The notes beneath the pieces were generated by a model. The model was given only the letters and a program-made list of their open reading frames with translations, had not been told where the DNA came from and ran no database searches. Shown in pieces: positions 17,435-25,896 of a DNA stretch of 64,000 nt. The DNA comes from Bordetella genomosp. 8 (GTDB lineage: Bacteria; Pseudomonadota; Gammaproteobacteria; Burkholderiales; Burkholderiaceae_B). How positions within the stretch are numbered: the stretch's first letter is position 1; each line of letters begins with the position of its first letter. The stretch is taken from NCBI RefSeq assembly GCF_002119685.1, contig NZ_CP021108.1:5394001-5458000 (forward strand). Reading direction: 5' to 3'. A program made the translations under genes and the position numbers.

Positions 17435-17438
17435 ACGT

Positions 17439-18260
17439 TCAAAGCGAACGGTCGGCCCGGGTGCCCAGCCATGCCGCGCAGCCAGCGAGCGCTCCCTGCC
17501 CACCGACGTACATCGCGCCATGGCGGTAGAAGCGCCATGGGTCCAGGCCGGCGTCGCCGCGCAATACCCAGACGGCGCCGGACGGATCGGCCCAGGCCAC
17601 GCGTGCCTGCGTGCCTTCCACCGCCGCCAGCAGGCCGGCGCCCGTCGCCCCGGGACGCAGCACGACCGTCAGCGTATCTCCTGCGCCACGCAGCGGCATC
17701 AGGTTGACGCTTCCCGCGAACAGGCAGGCGCCCACCAGACTCGCCACCAGGCCCCGGCCCGCACCCGGCGCATCCCCGGGCCGCCGGCGCATCCACCATC
17801 CCAGCGCAAGAGGCAGCAGGCCGAAAGCCGCAAGCCATGCGAGATCCCATGCCGACGGATACGCACTATCCATGCGGATGCGGTGGATCCGGGTGACCCA
17901 ATGCGAAAGCACGGCGTCGACGACGTGCCACGTGCCGAATCCGAGCCAGAAATTGGCCAGCAGGCGCCGGCCCGCGCGTGGCAGCGAGAGATCGGCGCGC
18001 GCGCGATACAGCAGATAGAAACCCGCCAGGGCGATCAAGTACATCACGGCGTGAAACAGCCCATCCGCCAGGACCTGCACGCGCAGGTCGGCGAAGCGGG
18101 CGGACTGCAGCCCGGACAGCAGGTGGTGCCACTGCAGGATCTGGTGCAGCAGTATCCCGTCGAAGAACCCGCTCATCGCAAAGCCCAGCGCGTATCCTGC
18201 CCACGTATAGGCCGAGGAGTATCGGGTTTGCGCGCGGCGTGTCGTGCGTATCTGGTCCAT
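17439..18260 (-). CDS. DUF2243 multi-pass membrane protein
   Basis: A 273-residue protein with about six to seven hydrophobic segments and the DUF2243 hallmark GFFDGILLHQILQWHHLLS near residue 32, which contains His residues inside a helix. A second His-rich motif, FGTWHVVDAVLSHW, follows. Conserved His in membrane helices suggest metal or haem binding, but the family is uncharacterised. ATG 18260 is preferred because the longer upstream reading translates the heptad repeat. It is divergent from the hemerythrin-like gene. Confidence 0.8.
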   Translation of the reverse strand: MDQIRTTRRAQTRYSSAYTWAGYALGFAMSGFFDGILLHQILQWHHLLSGLQSARFADLRVQVLADGLFHAVMYLIALAGFYLLYRARADLSLPRAGRRLLANFWLGFGTWHVVDAVLSHWVTRIHRIRMDSAYPSAWDLAWLAAFGLLPLALGWWMRRRPGDAPGAGRGLVASLVGACLFAGSVNLMPLRGAGDTLTVVLRPGATGAGLLAAVEGTQARVAWADPSGAVWVLRGDAGLDPWRFYRHGAMYVGGQGALAGCAAWLGTRADRSL

Positions 18261-18331
18261 GCTCTGCCCATGCTGAAGTAGGGGCGCACGCCGTGGCGTC
18301 GCCCGCGCGACGGCAGCATGTTCTGGACCTG

Positions 18332-18401
18332 GGACCAGGGACCGGGGACCGGGGACCGGGGACCGGGGACCTGGAACGCGGGACACGGGACACGGGACAG
18401 G
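18332..18401. repeat. G-rich heptad repeat (GGACCGG)n between divergent genes
   Basis: GGACCAG at 18332 is followed by four perfect GGACCGG units at 18339-18366, a GGACCTG variant, then two GGACACG units and GGACAGG (about 18381-18401), mostly in seven-base phase. The plus strand has five runs of three or more G with short loops, so it could fold as a G-quadruplex. It sits between the divergent DUF2243 and hemerythrin-like genes and may vary in copy number. Confidence 0.8.
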
Positions 18402-18463
18402 AATAGCTCTTGCTCGCTGGCCTCCATCGGCCGACTCCCGGCCGCCCTGCACGAGAGGCCGCC

Positions 18464-19081
18464 ATGAACGCTACCGACCTTCCCTACGACGCCGCCCATT
18501 CCGCCGAGCAAGGCAAGCCCCTGTACCGGCGCCTGATCCCCCGCGCGACGAACATGATCCGCCTGGATCACACCCACGTCCTCACCACTTTCCACCGCTA
18601 TCACGAGGACCTTCCGGCATCGCGCAAGGCTGGCCTGGTCGGCGTGATCTGTACGGCGCTGGAGATCCACGCCACGCTCGAGGAAGAAATCTTCTATCCT
18701 GCCGTGCAGGCCGTCACCAGCAACGAGGTGCTGAACAAGAGCGTGCCGGAGCACATGGAAATGCGCCGGCTGATCGCCGACCTGCGCGCCATGACGCCCA
18801 CCGATCCACGCTACGACGATACCCTGATGGCCTTGATGCGCGACGTGATCCACCACGTCGCCGACGAGGAAACCGTCGTGCTGCCGGAAGCCGAGCGGCT
18901 GTTTTCCGAGACGCGCCTGCAGGAACTGGGCACGCAGATGACCAAGCGCCGGCTGCAACTGGCGGCCCCGCGCACGCCGCAGATCGCCCGCGACATGGCG
19001 CGCGGCATGCCGATGACGACCTTCACCGTGGGCGCCCTGGCCATGCTGGCTGTCGGCTGTGTCATACGCGCGGTTCGGTGA
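18464..19081 (+). CDS. Hemerythrin-domain protein with a C-terminal membrane anchor
   Basis: A 205-residue protein. The His/Glu ligands of a hemerythrin HHE bundle are visible in LDHTHVLTTFHRYHED, EIHATLEEEIFYPAV, VPEHMEMRRL and VIHHVADEETVVLPEAE. Residues about 183-202 (TTFTVGALAMLAVGCVIRA) form a likely membrane anchor. Such di-iron proteins bind O2 or sense oxygen or iron. ATG 18464 is supported by GAGAGG upstream. The coding end overlaps the convergent cupin gene by 20 bases. Confidence 0.86.
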   Translation: MNATDLPYDAAHSAEQGKPLYRRLIPRATNMIRLDHTHVLTTFHRYHEDLPASRKAGLVGVICTALEIHATLEEEIFYPAVQAVTSNEVLNKSVPEHMEMRRLIADLRAMTPTDPRYDDTLMALMRDVIHHVADEETVVLPEAERLFSETRLQELGTQMTKRRLQLAAPRTPQIARDMARGMPMTTFTVGALAMLAVGCVIRAVR

Positions 19082-19535
19082 GCGCCGCGCCAGCATCCCG
19101 GGTACCGAATGGCGCCCGGCGCAGGACGGCATGGTCCTCTTCGGTCAGGCTGACGGGAATACCGCGGCGTATGAGGGCAGCGAAGTCTTCGTCGGGCGCC
19201 ATCACGGTCAGGCAGTAGAGCTTGCCACTGCCCGTGTTTTCCACCGCGTGATGGGCCCCCGGCCTGACCAGCATGGCGTCGCCCTGCCGCAAGTCGAGCA
19301 CGGCGCCGTCCGCATAGGCCCGCCCTTCGCCGGCAAGGATGAAGAACATCTCATGCGCGCGCGCATGCACGTTCGGCGGGGTACGGCCGCCGGGCTCGAA
19401 AATCTCGACCACGGCGACCAGGTCGCAGCCCTCGCCTTCGCCATCGAAGATCAGGGCGAAGTAGTTGGTGTCGCCGGCCGAGATGCGATAAGCCGGACAT
19501 TGGTCCAGGGATTTCCTGATGGCCTTGGGAATCAC
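19062..19535 (-). CDS. Cupin-domain protein, last gene of the RutR-box operon
   Basis: A 157-residue protein with a cupin core: EPGGRTPPNVHARAHEMFFILAGEG gives two His and a Glu ligand, and LRQGDAMLVRPGAHHAVEN gives the second His motif. The start is GTG at 19535 with AAGGATAACC upstream, only six bases after the isochorismatase-like stop. As the end of the operon it may be an isomerase or dioxygenase in the same pathway. The substrate is not predictable. Confidence 0.82.
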   Translation of the reverse strand: MIPKAIRKSLDQCPAYRISAGDTNYFALIFDGEGEGCDLVAVVEIFEPGGRTPPNVHARAHEMFFILAGEGRAYADGAVLDLRQGDAMLVRPGAHHAVENTGSGKLYCLTVMAPDEDFAALIRRGIPVSLTEEDHAVLRRAPFGTRDAGAALTEPRV

Positions 19536-19540
19536 GGTGG

Positions 19541-20314
19541 TTATCCTTGCGGCAGGTCGGTGCTCGTGGCGGTGAAGCCGAAGCACTGGCGCACGTTGTA
19601 GCGGGTGGCTTGCAGGCAGAAATCCGGCGACGTCGTCGCGCAGCAATCGTCCAGGTAGACACAGTCGTAGCCCAGGCAATTGGCGTCGATCAACGTCGCC
19701 AGCACACATTGATCGGCATTGACGCCGGCAAAGAACAAGGTCGACACGCCCAGATTGCGCAGGATGGCGTCCAGCGGCGTGTCCCAGAATCCGCTCATGC
19801 GGTATTTGTCGACGCGTATGTCCGACGTCTCGATGCGCAGTTCTTCCACGACATCGGCGGCCCACGATCCCGCCTCCAGCACGCGGTCGGGGCGCGACGG
19901 CAGCGGATCACCCAGGCCCGTGCCCCGGCCCGAAGGCTTGTAGACGTGAACGACGGACGGGCTCAGGTTCATGAGGTCGGGACGATTGCCCCAGTTGACC
20001 CACAGCACCGGCATGCCCGCGCGACGCACGCGCGGCAGCAGAGCGGCCAGCGGCGCGATAGGCTGGCGAGCCGGCGTGACATCGACCCCGACCACCGCGC
20101 TCAGCCAACCTTGCGGATGGCAGAAGTCGTTCTGCATGTCGATCACGACCAGCGCGCTGCGCGCGAGATCCACCGTCAGGGATTGCGGCTGGGCCGGCAA
20201 GCGCACGGCTCTGGCGGGTCGAGGTTCGCGTACCAGGCTGGCGTGCGTCGCGGATACGCGCCACTGGTTGCCGCGGGCGCTGCCCAGGGGGATCAGATCA
20301 TCGTCCGGCGTCAT
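19541..20314 (-). CDS. Isochorismatase-family cysteine hydrolase
   Basis: A 257-residue cysteine hydrolase with the full triad: Asp59 (VVIDMQNDF), Lys169 (RVDKYRMSGFWDTPL) and Cys202 (AGVNADQCVLAT). The family includes N-carbamoylsarcosine amidase, biuret hydrolase and RutB. Cytoplasmic. ATG 20314 overlaps the creatininase-like stop by four bases, with AGGAG upstream. Next to a creatininase-like and a cytosine-deaminase-like protein, a C-N amide or ureide bond is the most likely target (inference). Confidence 0.9.
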   Translation of the reverse strand: MTPDDDLIPLGSARGNQWRVSATHASLVREPRPARAVRLPAQPQSLTVDLARSALVVIDMQNDFCHPQGWLSAVVGVDVTPARQPIAPLAALLPRVRRAGMPVLWVNWGNRPDLMNLSPSVVHVYKPSGRGTGLGDPLPSRPDRVLEAGSWAADVVEELRIETSDIRVDKYRMSGFWDTPLDAILRNLGVSTLFFAGVNADQCVLATLIDANCLGYDCVYLDDCCATTSPDFCLQATRYNVRQCFGFTATSTDLPQG

Positions 20315-21135
20315 GGCATGCTCCTGATCGCATCGAGCGGATAAGCGTGGACTTCGGCGATCAGCTCGGCGAGGCCCGATGCGGCATGCTCGACGATCGC
20401 GGCACCTCGTCCGGCGTCCGCATCCAGCGCATTGCCGCTGGCGCCGCTGGGATGCAGGTCCTGAGCCTGCCAACCGAAGCCGACCTTGCCTTCGGCACGC
20501 AGATGCTTGTACCGCTGTTCGATGGCGACGCTGGCGGGCGTGAAGTCGCCGGCCAGCTCCATGCGCACCAGGTCTGGTCGCAACGCCAGCATCATCGAGG
20601 TTTCCTTGCCTCCCCCATGGATGCCATGGATGCGCTCCGTCTCGCTGAAGGCATCGCGATCCGGCCAGCCGAAGCTCCAGGTCGCGGCGCAGACCACGAA
20701 CATGCCCAGGCGCACGCGCAGATCGCGCGCGACGATATCCATGACCTGCGGCTGCCCGCCGTGGGAGTTGAACAGCACCAGCTTGCGCAAACCCGCCCGG
20801 TGCACGCTTTCGCCGATATCGGTCAGCAGCGCGATCAGCGTTTCCGCGCGCAGGGTCAGCGTGCCCGGGAAGGCCTGGTGCTCGTTCGATTTGCCGATGG
20901 CCTGCATGGGCAGGAACACGGCAGGCACCTCGGGCGCCACCAGGGACATGGCGCGCTCCACCACGCCGGCATTCAGGCAGGCATCCACGTAGACGGGCAA
21001 GTGCGGACCATGCTGCTCGATCGCCGCGACCGGCAGGATGGCTACCGTGTCCACCGGCAGGCTGGAAAACTGGGGAGACGTCATTTCCACCCAGAGCCGG
21101 CTGGGCACGGAGCGGGTCGATGGCGTGGCCGTCAT
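20311..21135 (-). CDS. Creatininase-family protein
   Basis: A 274-residue metal-dependent amidohydrolase of the creatininase family. Ligand motifs are visible: Glu40 and His42 in VAAIEQHGPHLPVYVD with Asp51, His125 in LFNSHGGQ, and Glu178 in IHGGGKETSMML. Family members open cyclic amides (creatinine) or cleave formamido pyrimidines. It overlaps the isochorismatase-like gene and follows the CocE-like gene, whose stop also overlaps. Ring opening of a cyclic amide would fit the context. Confidence 0.9.
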   Translation of the reverse strand: MTATPSTRSVPSRLWVEMTSPQFSSLPVDTVAILPVAAIEQHGPHLPVYVDACLNAGVVERAMSLVAPEVPAVFLPMQAIGKSNEHQAFPGTLTLRAETLIALLTDIGESVHRAGLRKLVLFNSHGGQPQVMDIVARDLRVRLGMFVVCAATWSFGWPDRDAFSETERIHGIHGGGKETSMMLALRPDLVRMELAGDFTPASVAIEQRYKHLRAEGKVGFGWQAQDLHPSGASGNALDADAGRGAAIVEHAASGLAELIAEVHAYPLDAIRSMP

Positions 21136-22814
21136 TGCGTACTCCCTGCGTCGATTGGGGTGCCCAGCGTCAGCCGGACCTCGGATTGCGTGCCCGGCCC
21201 GTAGTGGACCGACAGCGTGGTGATGGGCATACGCACGGCCGGCACCGATGCCGGGTCGGCGCCGGTGCCGGGATTCACCGCATAGGCCGGATACGCCGAC
21301 GCGGCCACCGCCACGCGGAACGACTCTCCCTTCTGCAGGGTCACGCAGGCCGCATGCATCGCCACGGTCACCGGCGCGTCCGGCCGCCATTCCCGGACGC
21401 GTGCATAGCCATCGGCGATCACCTGCGAGCGGCCGTCCGGCTGGATCCGGTTCAGGCTGCATGACACGTCGAAGTCGGCCTGGTCACAACTCAGGTACAG
21501 GACGGCCGAGACTTCGCCCGCGATGTCCAGCGGCGCATGCAGCGGGGCGGAATCGAAGGTCATGACATCCGGACGCTGATCCACCGCCTGCCGGTCCACC
21601 GGACCCGGCGGCGTGCCGTAGGGTCCACCGGCGGAAGGCGCGGGGCGCCACGGATCGTTGACGACGCTGTCATGGCCCGGCGTTTCCGGCCATGGTTCGC
21701 CGTCGGGCAGCAAGCGGCCATCGCCCAGGCGCAGCGCCGCCAGGCCGTTGCCGGCCAGCGCCCAGCGCGACACGTGCTCCGGCCAGCGCTCGAAAACGCG
21801 CCAGCATTTGCGCCCCAGATCGAAAGCCCGTATCGGGGGTTCGGCGTCGATCCCATTGTCGATATCCTTGAGCCAACGGTCGAACCAGCGCACCTGCCGC
21901 GCGTCGATATCGGTTTCGGCATCCGGGCCGTAGTCCACACCAGCCGTCTTGCGCGCCCAAGGAAAGTGCGCCCACGGGCCGATATCCATGCGCATGGGCC
22001 CGGCGCCGAGCGAGCTCAGGTCGCGATACGCCTGCAGCGCGGTCTCGTTGTAAGGGTCATGCCAACCGCCGATGAAGAAGGTGGGTATGCGCCGCGCCGC
22101 AATCTCGGCCGCGTGCGCGGCGGCGGAGATGCGCCGCCAGTACGGATCGTCGGCCGGCGTCTCCAGCCATCGCGCGTAATGGGTAAGGTCCGCATGCTGG
22201 CGCATGTAGCGGGGCCAGGCCGTGACGGCCTCGTTCAAGGGCAGCGCGCGCGCGGCGGCCATCAGTTCGGCATAGGCCTGCGCATCGCCGCGCCGGCGCG
22301 CCGTCTCCGACGCCAACTGCGTGGCCCAGCCCAGCGTGCTCTGCAAGCGCAGCGCCCCCTGTTTCCACGCCCAGCCCTCACGCGAATCCCAGGGCGTCAT
22401 GGCCGGTGCAATGGCTTGCAGGGCCGGGCCCGCTGCGCTGGCGGCCATCAGCTGGTTGTACCCCTGATAGGAAAACCCATACATGCCGACCCGGCCGTTG
22501 CTGCCCGGGAGGCCAGCCGCCCATGCGACCGCATCCGCGCCGTCCTGCGCGTCGTGTTCGCCGATCAGGAATTCGCCTTCGGAAGTCCCGCGTCCGCGTA
22601 TGTCCTGCACGACCACGATATAACCGTGCGAGGCGTACCAGCTCGGATGCGCGTAGCAGATCGCGCACGCGATACGCCGGCCATAGGCCTGCCGCATCAG
22701 CAGCACCGGATAAGGCCCCTGCCCTTCCGGCCTGTAGACGTCCGCATCCAGGCGCACCCCATCGCGGGTATGCATGGAAAGCGTTTGCGGGGGCGGCACC
22801 GTCAATCTCGACAT
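21132..22814 (-). CDS. CocE/NonD family hydrolase (X-Pro dipeptidyl-peptidase fold)
   Basis: A 560-residue alpha/beta hydrolase. The nucleophile Ser115 is in YGFSYQGYN, the catalytic Asp is probably in GGWHDPYNETALQ and the His in GPWAHFPWA. A C-terminal jelly-roll lectin-like domain (SAVLYLSCDQADFDVSCSLNRI onward) is usual for cocaine-esterase-like enzymes. No signal peptide is seen. ATG 22814 is preceded by GAGGAG. It probably hydrolyses an ester or amide of the operon substrate. Confidence 0.88.
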   Translation of the reverse strand: MSRLTVPPPQTLSMHTRDGVRLDADVYRPEGQGPYPVLLMRQAYGRRIACAICYAHPSWYASHGYIVVVQDIRGRGTSEGEFLIGEHDAQDGADAVAWAAGLPGSNGRVGMYGFSYQGYNQLMAASAAGPALQAIAPAMTPWDSREGWAWKQGALRLQSTLGWATQLASETARRRGDAQAYAELMAAARALPLNEAVTAWPRYMRQHADLTHYARWLETPADDPYWRRISAAAHAAEIAARRIPTFFIGGWHDPYNETALQAYRDLSSLGAGPMRMDIGPWAHFPWARKTAGVDYGPDAETDIDARQVRWFDRWLKDIDNGIDAEPPIRAFDLGRKCWRVFERWPEHVSRWALAGNGLAALRLGDGRLLPDGEPWPETPGHDSVVNDPWRPAPSAGGPYGTPPGPVDRQAVDQRPDVMTFDSAPLHAPLDIAGEVSAVLYLSCDQADFDVSCSLNRIQPDGRSQVIADGYARVREWRPDAPVTVAMHAACVTLQKGESFRVAVAASAYPAYAVNPGTGADPASVPAVRMPITTLSVHYGPGTQSEVRLTLGTPIDAGSTQ

Positions 22815-22827
22815 GGTGTGCATCTCC

Positions 22828-24216
22828 TCAAGCCGAGGCGGCGGCCGCGCGGGCGGCACGCTCTTCCCAGCCGCGCAGCTTGCCGGGGTTGAGCAGGCCG
22901 TCGGGATCGATGCGCGCCTTCATCGCGACGATGTCGGGATTCACGCGTCCCTGCTTGCCGTCCTCGACAATGTAGACATGCGGGTTGTTGATGCCGACCC
23001 CATGGTCACGGTGTATCTGCATGATCTCCTGCAGCCGCTCGTCGGAACGATAGCGGATGATCTGCAGGCCGCTGCACGTCAGCTGGCCTTCGCGGTTGCG
23101 CAGGAACTCCAGGTGCATGAGAACCTCGCCCGCCAGCTTCGACTCCATCTCCAGCGCCTGCTCCACATAGCGGTTCGGATCGAAGGCGCTCTGGATGTAG
23201 GTCAGGCTCTTGTCGTGCTTGAGCGCGTTCAGCGTGGTGTGATTCCAGGTGAATTCGATCAGGTAGCGCGCGCTCTGCCGCGCCTCCTGCGCCGTTTTGC
23301 GATAGGACAAACTGCCGCCGCGGCGCGCGAGGCACTCCAGCATGCCCTGCTCGGAAGCCGGATGGACCAGCAGGATGACGGCATGGCAACCGGCGGGCAG
23401 GCTGTCCGCCAGGGCATTGAAATAAGCGGGGATAGGCGCGCCCAGGAAACTGATCTCCTTCTTGATCAGGCCGGGCGATCGCGCCACGTCGTCGGCGAAG
23501 CGCAGGCCGTTCTCGAAGTCATCGAAGACGGCGATGCATTCCAGCCAATCCTGTGCCGGCGCCAGCGCCACTTCCAGCTCCAGGACGATGCCCGTGGTCC
23601 CATAGGTGTGATGCAACAGGAGCGCGTCGGGCGCCCGCAATTCCAGCACGCGCGGCTCCGGCTCGATGGTCATCACGCGCGCCCCGAGCACATTGCCGGT
23701 GGCCGCCACCGGCCCGTAGGTAATCGAGCCCGCGCCGCCGAACCCGCCGCCGTAAAGACCTCCCAGCGTCGCCGTGCGATAGGTGGAGGGCAGCCAGCGC
23801 AATTCATGGCCGTGCTCGCGCGCATAGGCGTCGAAGTCGCCCAGCTTCACGCCCGCCTGGGCGCGCCCAACGCCGTCGCGCACCCACAGGGCTTGTCCAT
23901 AGGCGCTCAAGTCCAGCACGACGCCGCCTTGCAAGGGGGTGCACTGGCCATAGTTGCCCGTGCCGCTCCCGCGCGGGGTGATCGGCACGCCGGCCCGGGC
24001 GCAGGCCGATACGACACGGCGGATTTCCTCTTCGGACCGCGGGCGCACCACCAGGTCCGCACGCTTGCCGGCCAAGGTACGCTTGAGCACGGGGCTGAAC
24101 CACGCGAAGTCGCTGGACAGGCGGTTCACCTTGATCGGCTCGGTGATCCAATCCAGATCCGGTAACTGCGCGGGCAGCGCGGCGCAGGCCTGCGCGACCG
24201 AGTTCGCATCTAGCAT
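22828..24216 (-). CDS. FAD-linked oxidase (GlcD/vanillyl-alcohol-oxidase type)
   Basis: A 462-residue flavoprotein with an FAD_binding_4 (PCMH) domain. The segment VRPRSEEEIRRVVSACARAGVPITPRGSGTGNYGQ is the FAD-binding loop, followed by GGVVLDLSAYGQ. The C-terminal end (IVAMKARIDPDGLLNPGK) is the typical substrate-domain tail. Such enzymes oxidise hydroxy acids or aryl alcohols. ATG 24216 has GGAG upstream. It lies between the ABC permease and CocE genes in the same operon. Confidence 0.87.
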   Translation of the reverse strand: MLDANSVAQACAALPAQLPDLDWITEPIKVNRLSSDFAWFSPVLKRTLAGKRADLVVRPRSEEEIRRVVSACARAGVPITPRGSGTGNYGQCTPLQGGVVLDLSAYGQALWVRDGVGRAQAGVKLGDFDAYAREHGHELRWLPSTYRTATLGGLYGGGFGGAGSITYGPVAATGNVLGARVMTIEPEPRVLELRAPDALLLHHTYGTTGIVLELEVALAPAQDWLECIAVFDDFENGLRFADDVARSPGLIKKEISFLGAPIPAYFNALADSLPAGCHAVILLVHPASEQGMLECLARRGGSLSYRKTAQEARQSARYLIEFTWNHTTLNALKHDKSLTYIQSAFDPNRYVEQALEMESKLAGEVLMHLEFLRNREGQLTCSGLQIIRYRSDERLQEIMQIHRDHGVGINNPHVYIVEDGKQGRVNPDIVAMKARIDPDGLLNPGKLRGWEERAARAAAASA

Positions 24217-24246
24217 GAGTATGACTCCAAATGAAGAGGGGGCCGG

Positions 24247-25050
24247 CTAGTCCTGCTCGTGTTCGCTGGCATGCCAGCTGCGCAGCGCCCGCCGCGACAG
24301 CCAGGACATCAAGGCGAACAGCGCGATGCCGGCAAGAGAAATCAGGAACAGCGCCGCGAACATGCGCGGAATGTCGAGTTGATAGCCGGCTTGCAGGATC
24401 TGGTAGGCCAGGCCCGCCCCCATCCCGCCCGTACCGGCCACGAACTCGGCCACTACGGCGCCGATGAGCGCCAGCCCGCTCGATATGCGCAAGCCGCCGA
24501 AAAAATAGGGCAATGCGCTGGGAATCCGCAGGCGCAGCAGGGTTTGCCGGCGCGTGGCCTGGTTCAGCTTGAAGTAGCTGGCCAGGTCCGGGTCGACGCT
24601 ACGCAGTCCCAGCGTGGTGTTGGAAATGATGGGGAACAGCGCCACCAGCGACGCGCAGAGCACCATCGACAGCACCGGATCCTTGACCCAGATGATGATC
24701 AGCGGCGCGACCGCCACGATGGGCGTCACCTGCAACAGCACGACATAAGGGAACAAGGCCGTCTCGATCGCCTTGCTCTGCACGAATACGAATGAGATCA
24801 GCACGCCCGCGACCGCGGCGAGCAGGAAAGCCAGCACCGTGACCTTCAAGGTGGACAGCAGGGCCAGGCCCAGCGGCTGCCAGTTGACGTACAGCGTCTG
24901 CACCATCAGCGCCGGCGACGGTACCAGGTAGGCGGGCAACTTCAGGGCCGACACCAAGGCTTGCCATAGGCCGACCAGGACGATGCCCACCATGAGCGGG
25001 TAAGCGATATGTTTGCGTGACGACCGGAACGCGGCGGCGGCTGTACTCAT
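24247..25050 (-). CDS. ABC transporter permease, nitrate/sulfonate/taurine class
   Basis: A 267-residue inner-membrane protein with about six helices, of the SsuC/TauC/NMT1-partner type. The ATPase-coupling loop is around SVDPDLASYFKLNQATRRQTLLRLRIPSALPYFFGGLRI. Its ATG overlaps the ATPase stop (ATGA). Together with the next two genes it forms a complete single-permease importer. Confidence 0.92.
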   Translation of the reverse strand: MSTAAAAFRSSRKHIAYPLMVGIVLVGLWQALVSALKLPAYLVPSPALMVQTLYVNWQPLGLALLSTLKVTVLAFLLAAVAGVLISFVFVQSKAIETALFPYVVLLQVTPIVAVAPLIIIWVKDPVLSMVLCASLVALFPIISNTTLGLRSVDPDLASYFKLNQATRRQTLLRLRIPSALPYFFGGLRISSGLALIGAVVAEFVAGTGGMGAGLAYQILQAGYQLDIPRMFAALFLISLAGIALFALMSWLSRRALRSWHASEHEQD

Positions 25051-25871
25051 ATCCGCTCCTCATGGGCGCCGCTGGCGCGCAGCAGGCTTTCCTGCAGCGT
25101 CTTCGCGTAACGGCTGAACGTGGTGGTGACCATGAACTCGGGTTTGCGGGGAAAAGGCTCTTCGATGGCGTGCGTCTCGACGACGCGGCCCGGCCGGGCC
25201 GCCATCACGACCACGCGGTTGGAAAGGAACACCGCCTCGTGGATGGAATGCGTGACGAACAGCACCGTCAGTTTCTTGCGCTGCCATAGCGCAAGCAGGT
25301 CCGAGTCGAGCTTCATCCGCGTGATCTCGTCCAGTGCGCCGAACGGCTCGTCCATCAAGAGCAGGTCCGGGTCCGTCGCCAGGGCGCGGGCGATCGATAC
25401 ACGCATCTGCATGCCGCCCGACAGCGCGCGCGGCAAAGCCTGGGCGAAGCCCGACAGCCCCACCAGCTCCAGGGCTTCCGCCACGCGGTCCTGGGCCTGC
25501 TTGCGCGGCACGCGCGCCAGGTCCAGCGGCAGCCGGACATTGGTTTCCACGGAGGCCCAGGGCATCAGCGTGGGAGACTGGAACACGAAGGCCAATCGCC
25601 GGCCGGTCGACGCCAGTCTGGAAACCGGCTGGCGCCAGAGCAGCAAACGCCCATCGGTAGGTTCGAGCAGGCCCGCGACCATCTTCAGCAACGTGCTCTT
25701 GCCGCAACCCGACGGCCCCAGCAAGGTCACGAATTCGCCTTCGCCGACTTTCAGGTCGACCGGTTCCAGCGAGCGCATGCCGTTGGGATAGGTCATCTCC
25801 GCCGACAGGACTTCGATGGCGGGCGCGGCGGGTGCCGCGCCGGTGCGTGGCGTTGCGGGCAGGGCTGACAT
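25047..25871 (-). CDS. ABC transporter ATPase, SsuB/TauB type
   Basis: A 274-residue ATPase with Walker A GPSGCGKSTL, signature LSGGMQMRVSIARAL, Walker B LLLMDEPFGALDE and the H-loop THSIHEA. ATG 25871 is chosen since upstream codons overlap the binding-protein stop region and look non-coding. It lies 25 bases after the binding-protein gene and powers the permease encoded next. Confidence 0.93.
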   Translation of the reverse strand: MSALPATPRTGAAPAAPAIEVLSAEMTYPNGMRSLEPVDLKVGEGEFVTLLGPSGCGKSTLLKMVAGLLEPTDGRLLLWRQPVSRLASTGRRLAFVFQSPTLMPWASVETNVRLPLDLARVPRKQAQDRVAEALELVGLSGFAQALPRALSGGMQMRVSIARALATDPDLLLMDEPFGALDEITRMKLDSDLLALWQRKKLTVLFVTHSIHEAVFLSNRVVVMAARPGRVVETHAIEEPFPRKPEFMVTTTFSRYAKTLQESLLRASGAHEERI

Positions 25872-25896
25872 GTCGGCGTCTCTCCGGCGGCTCGGC

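Noticed and set aside
17307..18281. Long open frame on the plus strand, 324 codons, opposite the DUF2243 gene
   Set aside because: Its translation is low-complexity, rich in Arg, Pro and Gln, with no domain. The opposite strand encodes a coherent membrane protein. It is a typical antisense open frame of GC-rich DNA.
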